DNA of 64,000 bases from Plicaturopsis crispa FD-325 SS-3 (GCA_000827205.1 KN832569.1:260647-324646); one strand, 5' to 3'; positions 1 through 11,667 are shown, numbered from the stretch's first letter. The notes: generated by a model not told the origin, from the sequence alone. Translations and numbers: made by a program.

Positions 1-331
1 TCCCGGCCCCAGCGGCATGCCCGGGAGCGTCGATCTGAGCGATACGCAGACGGTGGATGGCGGAGGATGCTCTTGTTAGAGGTATAGAGTGCCGGGGCTG
101 GTTTGGCTGGTTTCGATTTGGGACGATATTCACGACTGATTAATACATGACATGCGCAACACTCTACATATATAGTATACCGCCAGCGTTCTTTCTGCTG
201 TTTGCTTTTCATTCCGTCACGACATATGTATCAAATTGGCTTCAAGTTTGGTGACCACTGTGGTCGAGCGACAGCGATAGACGTGGTGGTGCTCGACATT
301 AACTCGAATAGACTGTAGTGAGTAGATATCT
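1..331. other. window edge, no gene seen
   Basis: No coding stretch with family similarity or plausible splice structure was found here. It lies downstream of the first gene and may hold its 3' untranslated region. Confidence 0.4.
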
Positions 332-1139
332 TCATTGGCCGGCATTCGACGTTCCAGAGCTTGAATCTGGGCACACCCACTCTCCGGTGTAAAGCGCCTC
401 CTCGGGAGAAAATTCCATGAGATCGCAGTCACTTGCATCCTCGCTATCCCAGTCGTTGAACTCAGTCCACGACGTCGTCCTCTTATCAGTGACCGTTGGA
501 GCTGTAACGTCAACAGCTTCGGTAAGAGCACCTGAAACGATTCAGAGAAGGATGCTTACTGAAGGCACTGTCGACGGACACCGGTACCTGCGACGCTTGG
601 GCGAGCCACTGTTGATTTTGCAGGATCATTGCCGGCGTCAAGTAGTGGCGGGGCACCTGCGTACAGTAATCGGATGGGACTCCGACATCATGAGGCCACT
701 CGAACCCTGCCTGGGCCCACTCCCTCACCTCGTCCAGAGGCATTTCTTCTAGGGTGTTAACTAAGTGATTCCTGCGTGTACGCCCATTGAGTGCGATGCG
801 AACAGAGTTGGCGACGGAGAGACCTACCAGATCCTGACTTCCTCCAACGCGTCGGCGAGACCTTGTAGTAGCGGACGGGGAGGGGGCCGGTGTAGGTCCT
901 CGGGCGAGTCTGGGCTGTGGTAGTCTCGTATGGCGTTGTTGAGCCGGGTGTTGAGAGCGATGGTGCGCTCTGCAGCGTCCAGCCACAGCTGTGGATCTTT
1001 CACGCTGCGTTGATAGTGATGCAGTGAGTACCAAGTCAAAGAGAAACAATGGAGTGGCGACGTACAATAGAGATAAATGGTACGGCCACTCGGCCAAGGG
1101 TGCGGTTTGCAGTTTTGTCAGGAACTCTGAGTAGGACAT
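332..1139 (-). CDS. hypothetical protein, 4 exons
   Basis: This minus-strand gene starts at the ATG at 1137-1139 (MSYSEFLTKLQ) and ends with TGA at 332-334. Three short introns join its reading frames cleanly. The first runs from a GTACGTCGCC donor to a CAACGCAG acceptor near 1010-1070. The second has a GTAGGTCTCT donor near 825. The third is a 58 bp GTAAGCATCC...GTTACAG intron near 505-562. The product is about 200 residues, hydrophilic, with a proline-rich stretch in the first half and an acidic serine-rich tail. No domain was recognised. It is divergent from the SWAP gene across about 540 bp. Consistent splicing in all four exons argues that it is real, but its function is unknown. Confidence 0.6.
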
Positions 1140-1683
1140 CGCGGGGGGTCTGCAGTATAGTACAGCAAAACGGAGGGTATTTATACTGCTTGAATGTACC
1201 ATCGCTTTGAATCAGCTACGAATTTGCCTGCACTGCAAACATCGCTTTGGCATCTACCCTTCGATTTCGACATCGAATCAAAGGCGTGCAGTCAAAGCGG
1301 TGCAACGCGCTGGTCACTGTCAACGAATACAGCTTAGTCAATAGTATTCACTATCCTATGCAATAGGCTGCTTACCATCATGCAATTTATTCAACCATTG
1401 TTGTCTTTGAATGGCGTACCACTGGCAAGTGGCAACTTGTCTGACAAGAAACGCAACTCGCGAGCCTCGTGGCGTAGATGTGGCGCACTTCCGAGTCCGC
1501 TTCCGAAAACCGTTCCAGAGGCTGGTTTCAACTTTCGAAACTCGGCGCCAACGCAGTACTTGCATTTCTCCCCGCTTCATCTGCACTGGCCTCGGATTCT
1601 CAATAAAAATCTGCTGAACTACCTTCAATTCTGGTTCCAATTATTGAGTCGCTCTTCCTACCCGACCTTTTTGTCTCCGCCGC
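1140..1683. promoter_or_regulatory. divergent intergenic region
   Basis: This 544 bp gap separates two divergent genes and should hold both promoters. No clear TATA box or conserved motif stands out. Open frames crossing it show no similarity to known families. Confidence 0.35.
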
Positions 1684-2977
1684 ATGCCAAGCGGGCATAG
1701 AAAGCGCAAGCACAACGGGTCCCACGACAGGCCAGACCAGCAGCACCGTCCGGTTCCCCCAGAACCAGACCTTACGCTCTTCATCCAAGCGCACGAAGCC
1801 GACATAGTGCGGGGGCCCCGCGCAGCCGCTGCCGCACGCGCTCTTGACGCAGCGGCGTACACAGAAGGAGGCGCTGGCCAGAGCGGCCTGATCAGATGGG
1901 GCGGCGACAAACCAGCTGCGAACACAGAGCAGCTGGGATCAGTTATCCATGACGATGATGATTTCAATCTTGTGCGTGAGGACGGCTGCGATGTGTGGGT
2001 CGATAGGTACGCGTCTTCTTGAGCATTCCGGCTGCCGCAGTAGCTTCATCGTCGAGAGTCGCGTCGTTATGGATATATATTAACCCAGGACAAAATTGCA
2101 GAGATCTTTATAGTGCATTTTCTCGAGCTCGTTTTCTACATTTTACTTAGAATGCTGTCCACAGATACGACGCGCGTCTACTCCTTGATTCACTTGTAGT
2201 ACCGGATGTGACTACGTCCCCGCCACCCTCGCCTACAGGCTGGTCAGACCTGCCCTCGGATACTGAAGATACATTCTTCTTCACGCCAGACGAGACGGAG
2301 GACTACCGGCGCGAAAAACGTCGGCGAATAATCGACGAGACTCGCGAGGCACGGCTGAAAGCCCGCCAAGAAGAAGACGGGGACTACCCTGACGAGGAAG
2401 ACGTTTGGGGTGCCAGTGACGAGGAGGTGGGCTCCACATCTAGTGTTGTGAGCATTTACACTGACTCTGAACTCACTTCATGCATCACTAGCCGGACGAC
2501 ACCCAGCGCGACCTGATGCGTCGCACCGCCGCACATATCTTAGCATCCCCAAACCCCGCACAGCTCGAGATGCGCATCCTGGCGAATCACGGTGGCGACA
2601 AGCGGTTCGCGTTTCTGCGCGGCCGCTGGGCACGGGCGTGGCGCGCTGCGAAGGCAAGGGTCCGCGCGGAGGACGCAAAAAAGCGCGTCGAACATGCGCA
2701 TGAAAACTCGACACCGCGAGGAGAGGGTTCAGATGCACCTTTAGGGGCCTTGGCGGGCTATGGTGATAGCGATGATGATTCGAGCGGGGAGGAAGGTATG
2801 GCTGGTGATGAGGAAGGTGCGACGAGAGGAAACGACCCTACTTCTGCTGTCCCAGAAGCGGTACACGATCAAGAGGATGAAGGTCAGAACAGACTCACAG
2901 GTGATGATGCAGTCAAGGAGGCACGCCGTGCGCGAGCTCGTGAATGGGCAGAGAAACGACGGAAAACACGGTCATGA
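1684..2977 (+). CDS. SWAP/Surp splicing regulator-like protein
   Basis: Three exons are joined by introns at 2007-2164 and 2448-2491, giving about 363 residues. The first junction creates a VDRYDARLLLD stretch, which matches the DRY motif of the DRY_EERY domain found at the N-terminus of SFSWAP and CLASRP-type splicing regulators. A basic helical stretch (DYRREKRRRIIDETREARLKA region) follows. Residues near 205-250 fit a Surp (SWAP) module: an alanine-rich helix, a Gly-Gly, then FAFLRGRW. The C-terminal third is acidic and ends in a basic tail, with no long RS domain. It probably acts in the nucleus in pre-mRNA splicing. The Surp match is partial, so the family call is moderately sure. Confidence 0.65.
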
Positions 2978-3214
2978 AGACTGGTTGCAAGATTGGATGT
3001 ATGTGTTCTGATAACATTGTGTGCATATCTAAATTATTGAATGAACCTTGGATAGCGAATAAAAATGATAAGGGGTCAGTGATGATTAGTTGTGTTTCCT
3101 GAAGTGCTATATCGACTGCAAGGGTATCAGGTCGACGAGTAGTCTCCGACCTCGGCGCTGAGTAGGTTATTCTCCTGTCAGAAAGAAATGCGAAACATGT
3201 TGACAAATAACTCA

Positions 3215-4022
3215 CTAGGACGCCGTCATCCCACTATATGTTGCACGGTATGTGCCGAATTTCAGGCTGTAACACGCGGTGAGTTGATGGCCTACGCCCC
3301 TTGAATCTGGGGGTCGCTCACTATGTGTTAGATGACCCGACAGAACCCGTAACGGCATAGCTCAGGAGAGTCTTCCCCGAAGCCTTGTCTTTCACGGTGT
3401 AATTCAGCTTCCCACTCGGCCCGAACGTTACAGCCATTGCGTGCTGCAGTGTGCGGCCCTCGAACGTGCTGAGGGCGAGGCTCGGGCAATGGGTTGCAGT
3501 GCAGTCCCGCGCGTAGTCCTTAATCGCGACCGCGCCCTTCGTCGCTGTGAGCGAGATTGCAGGACCGTTCGTCCCATCCGTGAACAGCTGCATCAGGTGG
3601 AAGAACTGATTCCCGGAGCCCGTCGACGACGAGAGGTACGACGACCACGCATACGTGTGCGACGTGTTGTCTGCACTGTTAGGGGCCCGGAACTCGATGC
3701 GTTGCCGTGTGGGCGTGAACCCGGGGTCCAGGTTCGCGCTGGTGTTCGCGTTGAGGGCGAGGGCGTAGCAGTTGGAGATTGTTGAGGACTTGCACGGCTG
3801 CGAGAGGATGCCTAGTTCGCTGTGAGCGGTGTACTCAAAAAATATGTGTGCGCAACTAGGGGGCTTACCTGACGATTGCCATTTCAGACCGTTGGAGAGC
3901 GTGCCGTACTGCATGCTCGTCCCGGTGGAGAGCGTGGTTGTGCGTCCTTGGAGCGCCGCCGCGTCTGCGCAGGTGGCCGCTAACAGAGCGAGTACGACAG
4001 TTGAGGCTCTACTGAAGGACAT
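3215..4022 (-). CDS. secreted beta-sandwich protein, possible polysaccharide lyase-like
   Basis: The ATG at 4020-4022 begins a typical signal peptide (MSFSRASTVVLALLAATCADA). Two introns were placed: 3812-3868, with donor GTAAGCCCCC, and 3267-3321, whose removal restores a conserved-looking tail (LKFGTYRATYSGMTAS). The product is 231 residues, about 210 after signal cleavage. It carries a ConA-like jelly-roll pattern: RIEFRAPN, FFHLMQLF, a CTATHCPS pair of cysteines, GRTLQHAMAVTFGPSGKLNY and LKFGTYR. Similar small secreted proteins are widespread in Agaricomycetes. The layout resembles jelly-roll polysaccharide lyases such as glucuronan lyase, but that assignment is from memory and tentative. 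An extracellular location is likely. Confidence 0.6.
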
Positions 4023-4568
4023 TGTGGACAACATTCCAGCAATGCCATTTCTCGAGCACTTTGCCAAGTCTTTATGGTCCTTGAATAGGAGGCGCAGGAC
4101 AGCCTGCTCGTTGCGGCAGCATACTGATGCGCCGCGGGACTCAGCGGGAGTTGCGGTTCCGCCATCCGCTAGGGGCCTGGAAGCATGAAACGCAACGCGT
4201 CCTGCAGTAAACCGACGCGGGCATGAATGAAATTGCTAATGTTGCCAGTGTTGGTTTGGTTCCGCCCACGGTTTCAATTTTAACCACAACCTCCCCTGAG
4301 TAGTTACTAGTACTACTAAATGACCGACGAAACCTGCGTACCGATGGGAAATAAATATGCGACAGCTTTCAAGAACCTACCTTACAGCAGACAAATTCAC
4401 CAAAGAACAATCGCGTCTGACAGTATCGCTTCATAATTCGCTAAGCGTTGTTATTCAAAGACATACAAAAACCCAATAGAGACGCCGTTGCCCATGCTAC
4501 CCTTTACCATCGGAAGAATGCATGAAGTTCCCCCAAATCCCTTGTATACCCACTGTATCGAATGCCGT
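4023..4568. other. intergenic, no gene seen
   Basis: This lies between the start of the secreted protein gene and the end of the hydrophobin gene, both on the minus strand. It should contain the secreted protein's promoter and the hydrophobin 3' UTR. No motif could be supported. Confidence 0.4.
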
Positions 4569-5111
4569 TTAGAGGGTAATCGGAACACAGCCAATGCTGA
4601 TGAGGTTTCCCTGTGGCAAACAAAGCATCAGTTGCGCTCCGTAAAACGAGATGAATAACACCGACATAGCTGTTGTCCTCGCAGCAAACGGCGGTTGCGC
4701 TGCACGCGTTGCCGACGATGCTAACGCAGTTAAGACCAACGAGGACCTCAACCCCCTCGAGCACGACACCAAGAAGTCCCAAAATGGAGGAGGCAGCTGC
4801 GCTGTCGGACTGTCACGGCGTACCGTTGAGTGCGCTATTTGAGAATTAGAATGCGGGTGCTACTTACGTCGGCGGTGGACTGGCAGCATTTCTGGTTGGT
4901 CGCGGTGCAGGCACTAGCAGGTTCAGTAGCCGTGCTCGCGGGGGCCGTCTATGAGAAAGAAACCGTCAGAGAGAAATGCGGTCGTGGATAGTATGGTACT
5001 CACGACGGTGACAGTCTTGGTGGGTTCACCGTCGCCCCAAGGCGTGGCAGCAGCGAAAGCAGCCAGCAGTACAAATGCGAAGAAGAAGAGGTTGGCGATG
5101 CGGGAGAACAT
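4569..5111 (-). CDS. class I hydrophobin
   Basis: The gene has four exons with introns at 4949-5003, 4810-4867 and about 4611-4661. The ATG at 5109-5111 begins a hydrophobic signal peptide (MFSRIANLFFFAFVLLAAFA). The mature part shows all eight hydrophobin cysteines in class I spacing: C-X6-CC, about 32 residues, C (GLNCVSI), X7, C-X5-CC (ACSATAVCC), then ISIGC near the end. The product is about 125 residues. Hydrophobins are secreted and self-assemble at hyphal and fruit-body surfaces. The last donor is uncertain: the frame requires a phase 0 junction, and both candidates (GTCGGT and GTTATT) are weak. They differ by two residues before GNLISIGC. Confidence 0.9.
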
Positions 5112-5226
5112 TTTCGAGGATGAGGAGTGGGTGAGAGGTTGAAGCGAAAATGCAAGTGCGTAAGTGAGTGAGTGAGTAGTAGAACTGTTTGTTCGACTGA
5201 AGAGAATGAGCGATGGTGTCCACCTC

Positions 5227-5232
5227 TTTATA
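5227..5232 (-). promoter_or_regulatory. TATA box of the hydrophobin gene
   Basis: TATAAA lies on the minus strand about 115 bp upstream of the hydrophobin ATG, a spacing compatible with a basidiomycete core promoter. This is an inference from position only. Confidence 0.5.
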
Positions 5233-6399
5233 CACCTCCCATTGTATCCTCGTGACGAGAGAAATACGGTGATGTCAAGGGATACTGCAAACATACGTAG
5301 AACATACCCGGTCGAAGTCCGACCTGGACTCGGAGGTCCAATGTCTGCGAACGTGCCTGTCAGTGCTTTGTCCCCTGCCCTGCAAATCCAGCCTGGGAAC
5401 ACGTAACTCAGATAAATATTACCGTCAAGTAGGCGGCAGTGACAGGAGACGCGTACCTTGAGAGATATCATGGTTGAACGTCAGGCGCTTGAGCAGTCAA
5501 ATTGTTGGTCTATCAGGTCGGAGGTATCGGACGGAGTACATAACCTGATAGGGAGTATCCTGAATACTGTGATATTCAAGGATGAGAGGAGAGTGTCTAG
5601 CTCCATATTGGCGTTGGAGCTCCTGCGACTCTCCGTGGTCCGCGATGCGTGCAGACAGCAAGACCGTTCATTTCTACAACTTCCAAGTTCGTGGCGATAC
5701 AGCTTCGCGGAGCCTAAATTACAAGCTTTCATTCTCCGCCTCCTGCCGATTTCTTGCCGAAGGTGCTTCCTCCCTTACAAGGCTGCCAACACCCCACTAT
5801 GTACTCCCCTTAAGTTCTGATTCGCCGTCCACCTAAAAGCATACGATGCGGAGACATCGGATGCCTACCAAATCTACAGTCAAATTTAATCAGTGAGGAG
5901 GCCCTAATTTGCATACAAGACGCATATACCCCTGACGTACATACTCATGACGAGTCCTGCAGTGAACTTGGAAGGTGGAATGATTGATGCTCTCAAACAC
6001 GCTGGCATGTCCTGGCCAAAATCGGCGAGACGGTGTTCATACCTCGTACATATGTTGTTCTATTCTATCTAGCTCCATCACGACGCTGGCGCGCCTCGCC
6101 CTTCTGAGCCCCATCCCTGGAAACTCAAATGTATACACGAACGGAAGGTAGCCGACCAAACTAGCGCGCAGGGTTCAAGCATCTGGTTCACGCATGCCTC
6201 GACAATGTGCAGCGGCGATTGGTGGTCGCTGGCGATGTCATTGGTCTTGATCGCCGTGCCATGTCTTTTGCTGCAGGCTGTAAAGCCTGCTCATGTACAG
6301 CACCCCGTGACATACGAGCTTTTCCCTCGCGGTATCGTGCACCGTATACGTATTCTCTAGATGGACCCGCAACTATTCAATTCGGAGGCATCATGCATG
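5233..6399. other. gene-poor intergenic region
   Basis: No open frame here has convincing codon structure, splice signals or family similarity. The first few hundred bases probably belong to the hydrophobin promoter. Confidence 0.4.
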
Positions 6400-8300
6400 C
6401 CACTCTGCCACCCCCGAAATTCAATATCAAAACTGAAGCTTCCCTCCCCGTTCATCTCCGGGCCCGTACGAGGACGACGATTCCCTGTCCGAGCACCAAC
6501 GTTCGAGCCGTCGCCCGCTATATTTCCGCCATGATGCTGCCCAGCCTTGAGGTGCCCGTCTGGTGTGTTTCCGGTGCAAAGATGACCCACATGATCGCTA
6601 ACCACTCTACAAATTTGTATGTATCCCCTGGACCCACACCGCGTTATGTATGTACTCGCTACTTCCAGCTTTGAGCGCTCTCACGCTGACCTCGGGCTGG
6701 GCGGTACAGTACTAGAGCGACTCAACAATGGCGCGCCAGTTTCTTGGCGTGCAACAACAGTCGAACAAAACACAAAGGTACATACTCGCTGTATTTGCGG
6801 ATTCGCCAGGGCACATTGCATAGGCGAGCACGTTCATGAAGGTCGCCGTGCTCTTGACCCTCGTCATGTTCGCATGACGCATTTTCCGACGCAGGACGCT
6901 GCGTCCCCATCCAGAACAACTCGCCATCGCCCACCATATGTCCACCATGCTGCTCAGCCCCCAGGTGCCCGTCCTACTTCGGTGCCGGTGCAAATATCAC
7001 CCACATGATCGCGAAGACTCTACAAGCTCATATGTTTATGTCTTCCTGGACTCACGCTGCCCATGTATGTACCTACTGCATCTATCTTCGAACGTTCTCG
7101 CATTAACTTCGCATTGGACGGTAGCGGAGTGATCGAACAATGGTGCGCCATTTTTGCCGTAAAGTAATGACTGGTCAAACAAGATATACAGGCATTGAGT
7201 CTGTCTGCAGATTCGCGAGGGCACACTGTGTAGGCTAGGCGAGGGCATTCATAGCGATGCCCGTGCTCCCGACCCTCGTCATACTCCCATGACGCATTTC
7301 CGTCGTACCCGTTCAGACGTTCTGCCCAGCTTTCAGGTGCCCGTCTAATTCGTTGCCTGTGCAAAGATCACCACGCATGATCGCTAACAGCTCTTCAAAT
7401 TCGCGGCCCCACGTCTCTTCTCACACTATCTCCTTACTCGACGGGATGCCAGCACCACCACACCGCATTTACATTTGGCGTCAAATAATATTGGCTCGAA
7501 GGCTCGAACAAGAATAATAGACATTCAATGTGCCTGCAGATTTGCGAGGGTGTCCGACCGTCGTCGTCTTCGCATGACGCATGACGCTACGTGCCCGTTC
7601 AGAACAGTACGTTGTCGCCCGCTGAATGTCCACCATGTCTCCCAGCATTCAGGTGCCCGTCTACTTTGTTGCCTGTGCAAAGGTCACCAGCTGATCGCCA
7701 ACAGCTCTTCAAATTCAACAGACTCTCCGCTACGTACACGTCTTTTCTCACATGAGCTCTTCACTTGACTCCATGCCAACAGAGCGGCACTGCATTCAAA
7801 TTTGGCGTCAAACAACATTGGCTCGAAGGCTCGAACAAGAATAATAGACATTCAATGTGCCTGCAGATTTGCGAGGGTGTCCGACCGTCGTCGTCTTCGC
7901 ATGACGCATGACGCTACGTACCCGTCCAGAACAACACGCCGTCGCCCGCTAAATGTCCACCATGTTTCCCAGCCTAGAGGTGCCCGTCCACTTTGTTGCC
8001 TGTGCTTCAGTCACCAGCTGATCGCCAACAACTCGTCAAATTCAGTCGACCCCATTGCGTACGCGTCTCTTCTCACACGAACTCCTTACTGGACGGGTCA
8101 CTCCTTACTGGACGGGACACCAGCAGAACGGCACCGCATTCAAATTCAGCGTCAAATGATGTTGAGCAAACAGGACATGCACGCTGTGTAGGTGAGGGCA
8201 TTGATGGTGGTCGCCGTGTACATTCCCAACCCTCGTCATGACTGCATGACGCATCTCCGACGCAGGTACGCATTCAGCACAACCTAAGCACGCCCTCGAC
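6400..8300. repeat. degenerate tandem array, about 5.5 units
   Basis: A long unit recurs. The landmark GGTGCCCGTC, followed by a GTGCAAA-type stretch and TGATCGC, starts at 6551, 6964, 7336, 7652 and 7979, so spacings are 413, 372, 316 and 327 bp. A second landmark with CATGACGCAT recurs near 6875, 7290, 7575, 7905 and 8245. The two units beginning near 7470 and 7797 are nearly identical over about 130 bp, while the upstream units are longer and more diverged. A partial unit lies at the right end. Reading frames are not conserved between units, so this looks like a non-coding satellite-like block rather than repeated protein domains. Confidence 0.75.
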
Positions 8301-8775
8301 CGCGAGAACACCGCCCAGTACACTGGTCATTCCGCACCACGCCTCGAAGCCCTAAACGAGCTTACAGGAACACTAGGAGCTGCCGCGGATCATGATGCGC
8401 TCCCTACCCCAAGTCTCGAGCTAGCGCCCCAGCTCCAGCTTCCGTCTGAAGGCTCGAGCTGACTTATCCTGCCATCGACCTAACTAGCCTTCAGCGGCGC
8501 TTTCTCTCCATTTAATCAGCGACGTTTGCTTGTGAGTAGTTCACTCCGGCCCGCGACAGCACCTCTGTATACTCTCTGAATGAGATACAGCTTGCGGAAA
8601 CGTTTTGAATAAATTCCAGACTACAGTACAGCGGTGGCAAGGAGCACGCCACGATTAATCATTGATGCCCATCTAAGCGTCCAACACTGCAGACTATAAA
8701 CGACACGGGCACACAGAAATGCCTTCGCGACCCGCGCTTGACGCTGCTCATCGTCCCCACTCGACCCCATCCTCA
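8301..8775. other. intergenic, no gene seen
   Basis: This unique sequence lies between the tandem array and the 3' end of the NTF2-like gene. No feature could be supported. Confidence 0.4.
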
Positions 8776-9530
8776 TCAATCATGCTTAACGCTAACAGGC
8801 GCATCCGTGCGCCAGACGCCGAGGACCTGCGCCACGCGCGCGGAGACGGTCGACACCTGCGCCGTGACCGCGAGGCCCACGCGGACGAAGGGGGAGAGGA
8901 TGGGGAGGATGAGGTTGGTGAAGTCCTGGTGCAGCGTATAAGCTTTATGCCATGATCGTAAGGACAAAAGAATGCGTGAACGGCGCACTTACATCGGGAT
9001 GATAAAAGTCCTCCTGGAACGCGATATAGTGCAAGCCGTCGTCGGCCTCGGTGAGGGTGAGGCGCACGAGGAGCTGCGACCAGGCGGGCGGGAGGGGGTT
9101 GAAGCGGATGTGGAACTTTTGCGAGATGTCGCAGATGAGCACGTTTGTTTCGCGGTCGTACACTACACACGCATAAAGAGTCAGTTGCGGTACTAGACGA
9201 CGCGAATAGACAGATACGACGCGTAAAAGTACGCGCTCGACGTACCGACGTGGTTAACGCGAATCTCCAGCTCCGGCGACATCACGCGGTACCATCTACA
9301 CACTTCCATCAGCCTATGCCCCTGCACACATTAACACGCGACACGACTAACTGGTATATCCCGAGAATGGTGTCACGCGAGCCGCGGCCAGGCGCGACGG
9401 AGACGAGGGGGTGGCGGAAGCCTGCATTGCGGAGGACGAACTTGTCGAAAGCAGCTTTCTGGATGTCGGGAGTGACAGCGCCAGCGAGGAGGGCGACTAC
9501 TTCTATGATGTCGTGCGACGGGTTCTGCAT
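8776..9530 (-). CDS. NTF2-like (SigF-like) domain protein
   Basis: Four exons are joined by introns at 9296-9351, 9163-9245 and 8926-8992, giving 182 residues. The start MQNPSHDIIEV is the ATG at 9528-9530; an in-frame stop lies upstream. The protein reads as one NTF2-like alpha+beta fold. An N-terminal helix is followed by FRHPLVSVAPG, IYQWYRVMSPELEIRV, a beta strand with FHIRFNPLPP, and the LLVRLTLTEADDGLHYIAFQEDFYHPD segment. A hydrophobic C-terminal helix suggests membrane association. Fungal proteins with this pattern are annotated as SigF-like NTF2-like proteins of unknown role. It faces a flavin monooxygenase gene head to head with a 228 bp gap, which suggests shared expression. Confidence 0.75.
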
Positions 9531-9758
9531 CTTGCGGTTGTGGGTTTGTATGGCGAGGACGCGGGTCAGGTTGAGGACAAGACGGACGGACGGGCGATGA
9601 CCTCATTACGGATCGGGCATCGGAAGGACTGACGCAGGATTCGACGTCAGTTTATCACTCGGCTCCCTCCTCCTCCTCAAGCGCTCGCAGCTGCCGTACG
9701 CGTCGTATTCGTATAAAGCCATGGACACGCCCATGTTTGCGCGCCAAAACATACCGCC
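9531..9758. promoter_or_regulatory. bidirectional promoter region
   Basis: This 228 bp gap lies between the start codons of the divergent NTF2-like and monooxygenase genes. A CGTATAAAGCC stretch at about 9710-9720 could serve as a TATA box for the plus-strand gene. No other element is evident. Confidence 0.4.
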
Positions 9759-11667
9759 ATGTCCGTCACCGCAGCCATATCCTCCGATGTCCGCAATTTC
9801 GCGGACGAGTCGAAAGCATTAGGACGCGAACACGACGTGTTTGGGCTCCTCAGCCCTGTCCGTTTCTTCTGGGCAGTCATCTCTGTCGGGTATATCTTCA
9901 TTCAACGCGTAATAATAGCGCTGTTCAAGCCCCGCGTGCCTAAACCTGGCACGAAACCCAAGGCGTACAACGGGCGCATCGCCGTCATCGGCGCAGGTCT
10001 CACCGGCGTATCTTCCGCTGCGTGCGTCGCCTCTCCACCATAAAATATACGCGACTAACGATCACGCAGACACGCGGCCGCACACGGATTCGACGTCGTG
10101 ATCTTCGAAGCAAATGACATGGTGGGCGGCATCTGGGCAAACGTCAACTCCACCTCCGGGCTGCAGCTCAACTCCATCCTCTACCGTTTCCACCCCGCCG
10201 TCCTCTGGTCCCGCGGCTTCCCCCTCCGCGACGAGATCCTCGCCGAGATCGCCCGCGTCTGGACGGAGTACGGCCTCGAGCCGCGCACGCGCTTTAACAC
10301 GCCCGTTACGTCCGTTCGCCGCGTCAAGTCCGCCGGGGACGAGGAGGATAAAGATCCGAATAAGCTGGGCCACGCTCGCTGGGAGATCAACGACGGCGCG
10401 GAGGGCGTGTTCGACGCGGTCATCGTCACCGTCGGGACGTGCGGCGAGCCCATGATGATCCGCTTCCCCGGCATGCCCCAAGACGGCTCGTCCACGCCCC
10501 AAGACGAGAAACACAGCGAGGACGACGACGTCTTCCGGAAGCCCATCCTGCACTCCTCTCAGCTCGACTCGCCTGACGCGGGCGACCTCGCCGGCAAAAC
10601 TGTGGTCGTCATCGGCAGCGGCGCGTCCGGCGTCGAGGCCGTCGAGACGGCCCTGCGGCGCGGCGCGCGCAAGTGCACCATGGTCGCGCGTGACGACAAG
10701 TGGATCATCCCGCGCAACTTCCTCCTCGACACGCTCATCGCCGCGCAGCCGTTCGGGCGCGAGATGCCGTTGAGCGGGGTGTGGGAGTGGTTCATCAAGA
10801 AGTGGCATTACCAGGGGGTGGAGGGGTTGGTGCCGGCGCACCGCGGGCTGTTCGAGGGCACGCCCGTCGTGAACGACGCGTTCCTCGCGCACGTGCGGGC
10901 GGGCGCGTGCGAGTATGTGCGCGGGGACACGCGGCGGCTCACTGCTGCGGGCGTCTTAGTCAACGAACGCCCGCGCGGGTCAAAGCCAGGAGATGAAGGG
11001 AAGGAGAGGGTGTTAAAAGCGGACGTCGTCGTGCTGGCGACGGGGTTCCACAAGCCCACGGTGGACTTTTTGCCGCGGGAGCTGTTCCCGGAGGGGTATA
11101 AGCGCCCGGACCTGTACCTGCAGAACTTCTGCACCGAGGACTGGTCGGTCCTGATGACCAACTCATCGTACATGAACGGTATTGGCACAGTGTGAGTTCC
11201 TCTTCCTCTTTCCTCCCGCTTGCCGTCTTCTGTCTCTCACGTGCGCTCCTCCGCAGCGGACACTTGTAAGCCCCTCCTTGCCCCCCTTGCCCTCCTCCAC
11301 CCCATACTTACGCGTGATACAGCCACATCGGCATCTACGCGCGCATCCTCCTTACCCTCCTCCTCGACCGCTCCGCCCGCCCCGCGCCGAAAGACATGAA
11401 GCTCTGGGTCGACGCCGTGCGCTTCGTGAAGCGCGGCGCCGCGGGCGGGGCGCTGGGCTTTTTTACGTATATGGAGCTGACGCTGTGGCTTGTGATGTTC
11501 CATGTGTTCAGGCCGGATCGGCTGAGGTGGTGCGTCGTTTCTTCCAATGCCGTCGTTGAATTAAGAGGTAAGGGTGCGGTGGCTGATGGGGGTGTGGAAT
11601 GTTTCACAGGATTTTCTTCATCATGCAGGGGTGGGGGGTGTATCCGGAGAGGGTGCCGGAGGAATGA
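9759..11667 (+). CDS. flavin-containing monooxygenase
   Basis: Five exons with introns at 10022-10069, 11192-11256, 11266-11322 and 11530-11609 give about 552 residues. An N-terminal hydrophobic helix (residues about 30-52) suggests a membrane anchor. The FAD-binding Rossmann motif IAVIGAGLTGVSSAA follows at about residue 75 and is split by the first intron. An NAD(P)-binding motif VVVIGSGASGVEAVE comes later, then the ATGFHKP motif characteristic of FMO/Baeyer-Villiger-type enzymes. Exon 3 is only 9 nt (11257-11265). The C-terminus has further hydrophobic helices. It is predicted to oxygenate a lipophilic substrate using NADPH; the substrate cannot be read from sequence. It pairs divergently with the NTF2-like gene. 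Confidence 0.88.

Noticed and set aside
6200-8300. Open frames in the tandem array as small genes
   Set aside because: Frames shift between units, stops interrupt most copies, and the peptides have no domain. The block repeats at DNA level only.
10062-10892. 276-codon minus-strand open frame inside the monooxygenase gene
   Set aside because: It is antisense to a strongly supported FMO coding exon, and GC-rich codon bias explains the open complementary frame. No family similarity.
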